A stretch of DNA of 64,000 bases from Fluviibacter sp964498255 (GTDB lineage Bacteria; Pseudomonadota; Gammaproteobacteria; Burkholderiales; Rhodocyclaceae), in NCBI GenBank assembly GCA_964498255.1, contig CAZCGW010000002.1, forward strand, positions 62,001 to 126,000, in the 5' to 3' direction. A program made the translations under genes and the position numbers. Shown here piece after piece: positions 57,497 through 64,000 of the stretch. Below the pieces are notes generated by a model. It was not told the DNA's origin and did no database searches. It saw only the letters and a list, made by a program, of their open reading frames with translations. The stretch's first letter is position 1. Each line of letters begins with the position of its first letter.

Positions 57497-57931
57497 ATGG
57501 AATGCCGCGTTAGCTGGACCGACCACATGACTTTTGTTGCCGAAACCGGCAGCGGCCACAAGATCACAATGGATGGCCCACCAGACCTGGGCGGTCGCAA
57601 CCTAGGCCCGCGCCCCATGGAAATGATGCTGGCTGGCGCCGGTGGCTGCAGTGCTTTTGATGTGGTGCTTATTCTGCAACGCGGCCGTCACCCGGTTTCC
57701 GGGTGCGAAGTGGTGCTTAAAGCAGAGCGCGCCGAAACGGACCCGAAGGTTTTTACCAAGCTGCACCTGCACTACATCGTGACTGGCAACGCGCTGAAGC
57801 AAGAAGCCGTAGAGCGTGCGGTCACCCTATCCAAGGACAAGTACTGCTCGGCCACCGCCATGCTCGGCGCTACCGCTGAAATTACCTGGGATCTGGAGTT
57901 GCGCCAAAGCGAAGCAACCCCTGCGGCTTAA
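57497..57931 (+). CDS. OsmC-family peroxide-defence protein
   Basis: A 144-residue OsmC/Ohr-fold protein. The redox cysteines are in LAGAGGCSAFDV (about Cys51) and in KYCSATAML, and GPRPMEMMLAG is the usual preceding segment. OsmC/Ohr members reduce organic hydroperoxides with these two cysteines; this subgroup (YhfA-like) is less well characterised. It is convergent with coq7. Start ATG 57497; the upstream GAGCTC is a weak site. Confidence 0.9.
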   Translation: MECRVSWTDHMTFVAETGSGHKITMDGPPDLGGRNLGPRPMEMMLAGAGGCSAFDVVLILQRGRHPVSGCEVVLKAERAETDPKVFTKLHLHYIVTGNALKQEAVERAVTLSKDKYCSATAMLGATAEITWDLELRQSEATPAA

Positions 57932-57948
57932 AGCCAGTTGGCGTTGTC

Positions 57949-58572
57949 TTAAAAACGATAAGACAACGCTGTCATCACCTTAGAGGTTTGCTGCATCATT
58001 TTCTTGGCTACTGGCGGAAACTGCGCCGCCCCCAGGGCTTCGGCGGTATGCGCATGTGATGTCTCATCAATAGCCATCTGCGCAATAATCGCCGCACTTT
58101 TTGCATCCGCGGCCGGCAACCGCTCCAGATGACTTTCCAGATGTGCCGTCACCTGCTTTTCTGTCTCCGCCAGAAAGCCCAGATTCCAACGATCGCCAAG
58201 CTTACCTGCGATGACACCCATGGTGAGTGAACCTGCGTACCAGAGCGGATTTAACCAACTCGTGTGGCTACCCAACTCGCGCAACCGTTGCTCGGTCCAG
58301 GCTAAATGCTCGATTTCTTCGTGCGCAGCCTCGCGCAATGCGTCGCGCACAGCCGGGTCGCGTGAAGTGAGCGCTTGTCCCTGATAGAGGGCTTGTGCAC
58401 ATACCTCGCCACTGTGATTAACGCGCATGAGTCCAGCCACATGTTTGCGCTCTGCCTCAGACAGGTCGGCCTCAGACAGGTCTTTGTCCGGATGCGCACG
58501 CACGCTCGTTTGCGATGCAAAAAGTGTCCGTAAAACTTTATCGGCTTCAATGATAAACGCGTCGATGCTCAT
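57949..58572 (-). CDS. coq7: 2-polyprenyl-3-methyl-6-methoxy-benzoquinol hydroxylase
   Basis: A 207-residue di-iron hydroxylase in ubiquinone synthesis. Carboxylate and histidine ligands fall in NHSGEVCAQALYQGQ, AAHEEIEHL and AIDETSHAHTAEALG. It catalyses the last hydroxylation of the ring, giving demethylated precursor of ubiquinone. Start ATG 58572, 4 nt after the CNP1-like stop, so both are in one operon with rppH. Convergent with OsmC. Confidence 0.96.
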   Translation of the reverse strand: MSIDAFIIEADKVLRTLFASQTSVRAHPDKDLSEADLSEAERKHVAGLMRVNHSGEVCAQALYQGQALTSRDPAVRDALREAAHEEIEHLAWTEQRLRELGSHTSWLNPLWYAGSLTMGVIAGKLGDRWNLGFLAETEKQVTAHLESHLERLPAADAKSAAIIAQMAIDETSHAHTAEALGAAQFPPVAKKMMQQTSKVMTALSYRF

Positions 58573-58576
58573 AGCC

Positions 58577-59143
58577 TTACCTTGCTGAAGTTGCGGCAGG
58601 TCCCGTTTTCAAGCGCTCTACAGCAACTTCAGCACTTGGTGGCGGTTCCAGATCTAGACAGAAATACTCATAAGCCAATACAGCCGGATAGGCATTAACC
58701 ATTTTGTGTTGCTGCTTCTGCATCAGAATCCAGGATGACCCCTTGCTCTCGATCCAGCTGCCGTCGGGCTGGCCAAAAGCATAAAGACGCCGTTCCCGGG
58801 TTTTGCAGCGCAACCCTTCGTAGTTGATGGTGCGCGCACCACCCGAAGACTCAATCACTACGGTAAAACGAACCACGCCATCCTTGCCGACCGAAACGCT
58901 GGCCGGATCCACCAGAAAACGATTCGCGTTGGCAACGCTCACCTCAAAGGGAATCAGCTTATCCATGTCTGGTGCAGCAGGCAGCGTTACTTTCTCTTCT
59001 TGCCAGACTTTTTTTTCGTCTTCCGATTCTTCGTACTCGTAACACTCGTAGTACTTACGGGTATTACACTCGGCGGCAGCAAAGGCGCTACCCAGGGCAA
59101 AAACACTGGACAGCGCCGCTGCCAATTGCTTCCATCTAGGCAT
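58577..59143 (-). CDS. CNP1-like family exported protein
   Basis: A 188-residue protein with a signal peptide (LAAALSSVFALGSAFAAAE) and the CNP1-type core (FLVDPASVSVGKDGVVRFTVV, GARTINYEGLRCKTRERRLYAFG, quoted in parts). Function not established; the family is common in betaproteobacteria next to rppH. The ATG at 59143 overlaps the rppH stop region (8 nt); a longer reading from 59260 lies within rppH and is rejected. Confidence 0.9.
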   Translation of the reverse strand: MPRWKQLAAALSSVFALGSAFAAAECNTRKYYECYEYEESEDEKKVWQEEKVTLPAAPDMDKLIPFEVSVANANRFLVDPASVSVGKDGVVRFTVVIESSGGARTINYEGLRCKTRERRLYAFGQPDGSWIESKGSSWILMQKQQHKMVNAYPAVLAYEYFCLDLEPPPSAEVAVERLKTGPAATSAR

Positions 59144-59726
59144 TTTGTGCACCCTCGTCTTGTGTCGTGGGCTGTTGCGGTGCTTTGTCGATACCCGCAT
59201 GAGCATTAGGCAAACGACGCCCGCGGCGCCCCAGCGCCGGATGACGCAGTCGATCAGCATTCAAGAATGGTTCCAGCTCACCCAGTGCCAACTGGTAAAC
59301 GTTGCGTTTGAACTCGACAACAGACTCCAGCGGCACCCAGTACTCACTCCAGCGCCAGGCATCGAACTCCGGATGCGAACTTGCCCTTAATTGAACGTGA
59401 TGATCCCCGCCGGTCAGGCGCAACAGATACCAGATCTGCTTCTGACCCTTGTAGTTTCCGCGCCATTCCCGGCGTATCCACTGCTCGGGCACCTCATAGC
59501 GCAACCAATCACGGGTTCGGCCGAGAATCTTGACGTGCTGCGCCTCAAGACCCACTTCCTCTTGCAATTCACGGTACATGGCTTCTTCGGGAGACTCCCC
59601 GCGCTTGATACCACCCTGCGGGAACTGCCAGGCATGCTCCCTGACGCGCTTACCCCAGAAGACTTCGTTACGTGCATTACAGAGGATGATGCCGACGTTG
59701 GGGCGATAGCCTTCACGATCTAGCAT
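59136..59726 (-). CDS. rppH: RNA pyrophosphohydrolase
   Basis: A 196-residue Nudix hydrolase (NudH/RppH) that removes pyrophosphate from mRNA 5' ends to trigger decay. The Nudix box is at GGIKRGESPEEAMYRELQEEVG (G...E...REVxEExG pattern, quoted in part), and MLDREGYRPNVGIIL is the RppH-specific start. It is divergent from proS; overlaps the CNP1-like gene. The C-terminus is a Pro/Gln/Arg-rich tail beyond the core, longer than in E. coli (176 aa). Confidence 0.96.
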   Translation of the reverse strand: MLDREGYRPNVGIILCNARNEVFWGKRVREHAWQFPQGGIKRGESPEEAMYRELQEEVGLEAQHVKILGRTRDWLRYEVPEQWIRREWRGNYKGQKQIWYLLRLTGGDHHVQLRASSHPEFDAWRWSEYWVPLESVVEFKRNVYQLALGELEPFLNADRLRHPALGRRGRRLPNAHAGIDKAPQQPTTQDEGAQNA

Positions 59727-59874
59727 AAATCACCTGCATTAATTTGAAATTGCCCTGATTCTGGCACATCCGGCAACCAGACGAAAGCCGGCATCCGTTA
59801 GAATGCCGTTTTTCCGCTTTATTTATTGCCCGGTGCCGCACTTCTGCCCGGGTTTTGCCTTTTCAGGGTTATTT

Positions 59875-61614
59875 ATGCGCTCTTCCCAGTTTCTGATCAC
59901 CACCCTCAAAGAAGCCCCGTCTGATGCCGAAGTCATCAGCCATAAGCTGATGCTCCGCGCCGGCCTGATCCGCCGTCTGGCCTCCGGCGTTTACACCTGG
60001 ACCCCGATGGGTCTGCGCACCTTGCGCAAGGTAGAGGCGATTGTCCGTGACGAGATGAACCGTGCTGGCGCGCTGGAAATGCTGATGCCAGCCGTGCAAC
60101 CCTTTGAATTGTGGCAAGAATCTGAACGCGGCGACCAATACGGCCCGGAACTGCTGCGCTTCAAAGATCGCCATCAACGCGATTTCGTCATTGGCCCGAC
60201 GCACGAAGAAGTGGTCACTGATTTTGTCCGCAAGGAAATCAAGAGCTACCGTCAGTTGCCGATCCATCTGTACCAGATCCAGACCAAATTCCGCGACGAG
60301 ATCCGCCCGCGGTTTGGCGTAATGCGTGGCCGTGAGTTCCTGATGAAGGATGGCTACTCTTTCCACACCAGCTTTGAAGATCTGGAACGTGAGTATCGTG
60401 TGATGTTCGATACCTACCACCGCATTTTCTCCCGCCTGGGTCTGCGCTTCCGGGCAGTTGCAGCCGACACCGGCTCCATCGGTGGCACTGGTTCACACGA
60501 GTTTCATGTGCTGGCCGATTCTGGCGAAGACGATATCGCCTTCTGCCCGACCTCTGACTTTGCCGCCAACGTCGAGCTGGCCGAAGCACTGGCGCCAACC
60601 ACGCCCCGCCCTGCGGCTGCCGCAACAATGACAAGCGTTGCCACACCGAAGAAATCGCGTTGTGAGGACGTTGCAGTGGCGCTCAATATCCCGCTATCCG
60701 GCCTCGTCAAAACATTGGCCATCGTCCCGGAATTACCCGAGGGCGCACCTAATGCTCAGGCCGGCCTGGTGCTGCTGCTTCTACGCGGCGATCACGAACT
60801 CAATGAAATCAAGGCCGGCAAACTAGCAGGTATCGGCGCCTTCCGCTTCGCCCGCGAAGACGAAGTCAAAGAAGCGCTGGGTTGTATCCCCGGATTTATT
60901 GGCCCGGTCGGCATCAAGCCGGGTATCCGCGTTATTGCGGATCGTGCTGTGGCCGTAATGGCAGATTTCGCCTGTGGCGCCAACGCCTACGATTCACACC
61001 TGACCGGTGTGAACTTTGGCCGTGATCTCCCCGAACCGGAAGTGGCCGACATCCGCAACGTCGTGACGGGTGACCCATCACCCGACGGCAAGGGCACGCT
61101 GGAAATCGTGCGCGGCATTGAAGTGGGCCATATCTTCCAACTGCGCACGAAATACGCCGAAGCACTAGGTTGCACCTTCCTCAGCGAACAGGGCAAAGCC
61201 GAAGTGATGGAAATGGGTTGCTACGGCATCGGCGTTACCCGTATCGTCGGCTCGGCCATTGAACAGAACCACGATGACAAAGGCATTGCCTTCCCGGCAT
61301 CCATTGCCCCGTTCACGGTGGCCATTGTGCCAATGGGCTATCACAAGTCGCCGGCCATTCAGCAGGCTGCCAGCGAGCTTTATGAAGAACTCATCGCTGC
61401 CGGCTTTGATGTGCTGCTCGATGATCGCAACGAGCGCCCGGGCGTGATGTTTGCCGATATGGAACTCATCGGCATTCCGCAGCGCCTGGTCATTGGTGAA
61501 AAGGGCCTGGCCGCTGGCCAGATCGAGGCCAAGGGTCGCCGCGATGCGGAAGCCACGATGATTGATCGGGCAGGTGTTGTGGATTACCTGCGTAACAAAC
61601 TAAGCGCGCAATAA
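59875..61614 (+). CDS. proS: Prolyl-tRNA synthetase
   Basis: A class II synthetase of 579 residues. Motif 2/3-type sequences include RFGVMRGREFLMKDGYSF and GCYGIGVTRIVGSAIEQ (quoted in part). The editing INS domain (about 225-405) with FAANVELAEAL and DEVKEALGCIPGFIGPVG is present, so it is the bacterial ProS with Ala-tRNAPro editing. ATG 59875 (CAGGG upstream) is preferred to 59803, since the first residues MRSSQFLITTLKEAPSDAE are the universal start. Confidence 0.98.
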   Translation: MRSSQFLITTLKEAPSDAEVISHKLMLRAGLIRRLASGVYTWTPMGLRTLRKVEAIVRDEMNRAGALEMLMPAVQPFELWQESERGDQYGPELLRFKDRHQRDFVIGPTHEEVVTDFVRKEIKSYRQLPIHLYQIQTKFRDEIRPRFGVMRGREFLMKDGYSFHTSFEDLEREYRVMFDTYHRIFSRLGLRFRAVAADTGSIGGTGSHEFHVLADSGEDDIAFCPTSDFAANVELAEALAPTTPRPAAAATMTSVATPKKSRCEDVAVALNIPLSGLVKTLAIVPELPEGAPNAQAGLVLLLLRGDHELNEIKAGKLAGIGAFRFAREDEVKEALGCIPGFIGPVGIKPGIRVIADRAVAVMADFACGANAYDSHLTGVNFGRDLPEPEVADIRNVVTGDPSPDGKGTLEIVRGIEVGHIFQLRTKYAEALGCTFLSEQGKAEVMEMGCYGIGVTRIVGSAIEQNHDDKGIAFPASIAPFTVAIVPMGYHKSPAIQQAASELYEELIAAGFDVLLDDRNERPGVMFADMELIGIPQRLVIGEKGLAAGQIEAKGRRDAEATMIDRAGVVDYLRNKLSAQ

Positions 61615-61626
61615 ACTGTACGAGCT

Positions 61627-61712
61627 GCTCCGGGGCTAGGCGCCCGGAGCACAGCGAACGAGACATATCGAACGGCTAGGCGAGAGAGCGCCATAGTAGG
61701 CAACTACGGCGC
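61627..61712. other. Two hairpins in the gap between proS and ffh
   Basis: GCTCCGGG/CCCGGAGC at 61627-61650 and GCGCC/GGCGC at 61688-61712 with inner TAGT/ACTA pairing. The genes are convergent. Neither hairpin has a T-run, so they may be repeats of an extragenic palindromic class. The 9-mer GGCTAGGCG occurs twice here. Confidence 0.45.
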
Positions 61713-61740
61713 AACAACGCACCGGAGCGGCTCAGCAGGT

Positions 61741-63117
61741 TTAGAAAGGTAGTTTGCCGCCAAACATCGACTTGGCGCCTCTCATCATCTTCATCATGCC
61801 GCCCTTGCCTTTGAACATGCTGCCGAACTGCTTCATCATCTTCTGCGTCTGTTCGAACTGATTCAAAAGACGATTCACTTCCTGCACCTGCACGCCTGCG
61901 CCCATAGCGATACGACGTTTGCGGCTGGCTTTGATCAATTCTGGTTTGGTCCGTTCATCCGGCGTCATGCTATCGATGATGCCCTGAATCCTTTTAGACA
62001 TCTTCTCGTCGCTACCGGCCGGCATATTGGCCGCCGCTTCTGCAAACTTGGCGGGCAATTTATCCATAAGTGCCGTCATGCCACCCATCTGGCGCATCTG
62101 AGCCACCTGCGCGCGAAAATCATTCAGATCAAAGCCTTTGCCGGATTTGATCTTCTGCGCCATCGCCTGCGCCTGATCCATATCGACCTGCTGCGAGGCC
62201 GCTTCGACCAGCGACAGAATATCGCCCATGCCCAGAATACGGGAAGCCATACGATCCGGATAAAACGGCTCCAGCCCATCCAGCTTTTCGGCAACGCCGA
62301 CAAACTTAATCGGCTTTCCAGTCACGGCACGCACTGACAAAGCCGCACCGCCTCGGGCATCACCATCCAGCTTGGTCAGCACCACGCCCGTGAGCGGCAA
62401 AGCTTCATTAAAGGCCTTGGCCGTATTAACGGCATCCTGCCCCAACATGGCGTCAACGACAAAAAGGGTTTCGATCGGATCCAGCTGTGCATGTAGCGCC
62501 TTGATCTCAGCCATCATGGCTTCATCGATGGCCAGACGACCAGCCGTATCGACGATCAGTACTTCTTCGTGATGTTTGCGCGCCCAATCCACAGCCGCAG
62601 CGGCGATGTCTGCCGGCTTCTGATCTGGCGACGATGGGAAAAAGCTTGCGCCTACCTGCTCTGCCACATGCTTCAACTGATCAATAGCGGCCGGACGATA
62701 AACGTCACACGACACCACCATCACTTTTTTCTTCTGATGCTGCTTAAGCCAGCGCGCCAGCTTACCCACGGTGGTCGTTTTACCCGCACCCTGCAGGCCC
62801 GCCATAAGAATGATGGCCGGTGGCTGCTGGTTTAGTGCCAGCGGTACCTGGGCTTCCCCCATCAGCTGCTTCAGCTGCTCATGCACAACCCCGACAAAGG
62901 CCTGACCCGGTGTTAGAGAGCCAACGACATCCTCACCCAGCGCTTTTTCTTTCACCTGGGCAACAAAATCCTTCACCACCGGCAGCGACACATCGGCTTC
63001 CAGCAGTGCCATGCGCACTTCACGCAATGCATCGCCAATATTGGCTTCGGTCATGCGGGCTTCGCCTCGCATGGTTTTCATCACACGGCCAAGCCGTTGG
63101 GTCAGATTTTCCAGCAT
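61741..63117 (-). CDS. ffh: Signal recognition particle protein Ffh
   Basis: A 458-residue SRP GTPase that binds signal peptides and the 4.5S RNA. The NG domain has G1 GLQGAGKTTT, VVSCDVYRPAAIDQL and the G4-type TKLDGDARGG. The M domain begins around 330 and ends in a Met-rich helix (FRAQVAQMRQMGGMTALMDKL, quoted in part) and GGKGGMMKMMRG. The C-terminus is normal. It is convergent with proS and divergent from the CcsA-like gene. Confidence 0.98.
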   Translation of the reverse strand: MLENLTQRLGRVMKTMRGEARMTEANIGDALREVRMALLEADVSLPVVKDFVAQVKEKALGEDVVGSLTPGQAFVGVVHEQLKQLMGEAQVPLALNQQPPAIILMAGLQGAGKTTTVGKLARWLKQHQKKKVMVVSCDVYRPAAIDQLKHVAEQVGASFFPSSPDQKPADIAAAAVDWARKHHEEVLIVDTAGRLAIDEAMMAEIKALHAQLDPIETLFVVDAMLGQDAVNTAKAFNEALPLTGVVLTKLDGDARGGAALSVRAVTGKPIKFVGVAEKLDGLEPFYPDRMASRILGMGDILSLVEAASQQVDMDQAQAMAQKIKSGKGFDLNDFRAQVAQMRQMGGMTALMDKLPAKFAEAAANMPAGSDEKMSKRIQGIIDSMTPDERTKPELIKASRKRRIAMGAGVQVQEVNRLLNQFEQTQKMMKQFGSMFKGKGGMMKMMRGAKSMFGGKLPF

Positions 63118-63165
63118 TGATCAGTCTCGGACATTTGTACGGGGCACATGATATAAATAGAGCCT

Positions 63166-64000
63166 ATGTCGACAATTGTATCGCTTCCCTTCCCGCTCGC
63201 GACGTTACTAACGATCATCGCTGCCTTGGCCTATGGTTTACTCAGCTGGCAGGTTCTTCGACAGGTCGCCCGCCAATCGGGCTCAAAACTCGCCCAGAGC
63301 CTCAGTAACCAGGCCGAAAACCGGTCTTCTGCCGGCGTGACACCGGCGCTTCTGGGCTTTGCGATTGCGGTGCACGCAGCAGCGCTGTATCTGGATATGT
63401 TTGGCGGTGGCACGGTGCGCTTTTCCTTTGCGCTCACCATTTCCGTAATTCTGTGGCTGGCCGTAGTGCTCCACGGGTTCGAAAGCCTTGCCTACCAGCA
63501 ACGCGGCTTATTGGCGCTGATTCTGCCTACCGCCTGTGCTGGCGTACTGTTACCGCTGATTTTTCCAGTCGAGCACCCACTCATACACATTGATGCCTGG
63601 CTCTTCCGCCTGCATTTCATTCTGGCCATGCTGGCTTATGGCGTATTTTTACTGGCAACGTTGCAAGCCTGTCTGCTCTGGATTGCTGAACGGGAACTGC
63701 ACGACCCGGCTCGCCTGAGCACTGTACGCCGGTTCCCCCCGCTGCTGCGCATGGAAAACCTGCTTTTCCGCATGCTCAGCATCGCTTTTCTGTTGCTCAC
63801 GGCCTCTCTGGCCAGCGGCCTGCTGGTTTCGGAGCAACTTACCGGTTCGTGGATTCGTGCCGATCACAAAACCATCTTTGCCGGCCTATCCTGGCTCATC
63901 TTCGGTGCCTTACTGCTAGGTCGAAAACTCCGTGGCTGGCGCGGAAAAAAAGCAACGGCCTGGACAATCGCCGGCTTTGTGATGTTATTGCTTGCCTATG
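63166..64000 (+). CDS. CcsA/HemX-like membrane protein (cytochrome c assembly), truncated by the window
   Basis: Starts ATG 63166 (MSTIVSLPFPLATLLTII) and is still open at 64000 after 278 residues. It shows about eight hydrophobic segments and the His residues GFAIAVHAAALY, VLHGFESL, DAWLFRLHFIL and RADHKTIFAG, the usual heme-handling pattern of the CcmC/CcsA-YpjD family. It probably works in heme trafficking or cytochrome c maturation. In betaproteobacteria this gene commonly stands next to ffh. Confidence 0.85.
   Translation, partial: MSTIVSLPFPLATLLTIIAALAYGLLSWQVLRQVARQSGSKLAQSLSNQAENRSSAGVTPALLGFAIAVHAAALYLDMFGGGTVRFSFALTISVILWLAVVLHGFESLAYQQRGLLALILPTACAGVLLPLIFPVEHPLIHIDAWLFRLHFILAMLAYGVFLLATLQACLLWIAERELHDPARLSTVRRFPPLLRMENLLFRMLSIAFLLLTASLASGLLVSEQLTGSWIRADHKTIFAGLSWLIFGALLLGRKLRGWRGKKATAWTIAGFVMLLLAY

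Noticed and set aside
62108..62125. CGCGCGAAAATC in ffh as a fifth ParB-like palindrome
   Set aside because: Only half of the palindrome is present and it lies in the chromosomal backbone.
1..64000. CRISPR array
   Set aside because: No set of regularly spaced direct repeats with unique spacers; the only tandem array (16642-16756) has no spacers and is an iteron cluster.

Overview
The window reads as the chromosome of a betaproteobacterium. I base this on the backbone gene set and its linkages: rplM-rpsI, an OsmC-family gene, coq7, a CNP1-like gene, rppH divergent from proS, then ffh and a CcsA/HemX-like membrane gene. hemA and an actP-DUF485 pair are also present. The genus cannot be fixed from the sequence alone. 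No rRNA or CRISPR array was seen.

The window has four blocks. (1) Positions 1 to about 21,992 are the integrase-proximal part of a large integrative conjugative-type element seated at the 3' end of tRNA-Leu(TAA); its other end lies left of the window. From the integrase leftwards it has a tyrosine integrase, a Xis-like gene, a CI/Cro-like divergent switch, small membrane and sigma-like genes, a replication-initiator-like gene containing five tandem 23-bp iterons, parA/parB, unknown genes, HU, a VirB1-like transglycosylase, an ArdC-primase fusion, a secreted nuclease, topB, and the start of a type IVb pilus cluster (pilL/tcpQ, pilN, pilP, pilO). (2) Positions 21,993-29,353 are backbone: tRNA-Leu, a TauE/SafE permease, hemA, actP with its DUF485 partner, a large MscS-type channel and a cysteine-cluster protein. 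(3) Positions 29,354-55,997 are a second, complete island of 26.6 kb in tRNA-Phe(GAA), bounded by a perfect 49-bp direct repeat. It carries a P4-type integrase, an uncharacterised four-gene operon of exported and membrane proteins, GIY-YIG and PLD nucleases, a type III restriction-modification system, umuDC, a DUF932/YqaJ recombination operon, a CoiA-like protein, a primase-helicase, a D5-type helicase, an AlpA/Xis-like protein and a DUF6387-like gene. (4) From 55,949 onward is backbone again: tRNA-Phe, rpsI, rplM, OsmC, coq7, CNP1-like, rppH, proS, ffh and a truncated CcsA-like gene.

In the first element, maintenance (ParAB, HU, iterons), DNA processing (TopB, primase, ArdC) and pilus genes are transcribed mostly leftward. 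A phage-like repressor circuit sits next to xis and int, and its operator recurs in the xis promoter. In the second island, integration, replication and recombination functions sit at the two ends and middle, with defence and exported cargo between. No relaxase or conjugation machinery is visible there, so it probably moves with help.

The least explained signals are cis elements of the first element: three intergenic hairpins sharing a TGTCCGGT core, four ATTTTCGCG-NN-CGCGAAAAT palindromes of which two lie inside parB, iterons inside the rep-like gene, and a shared inverted repeat at two divergent promoters. In the second island they are the exported four-gene operon and a duplicated small-membrane-protein/terminator cassette.
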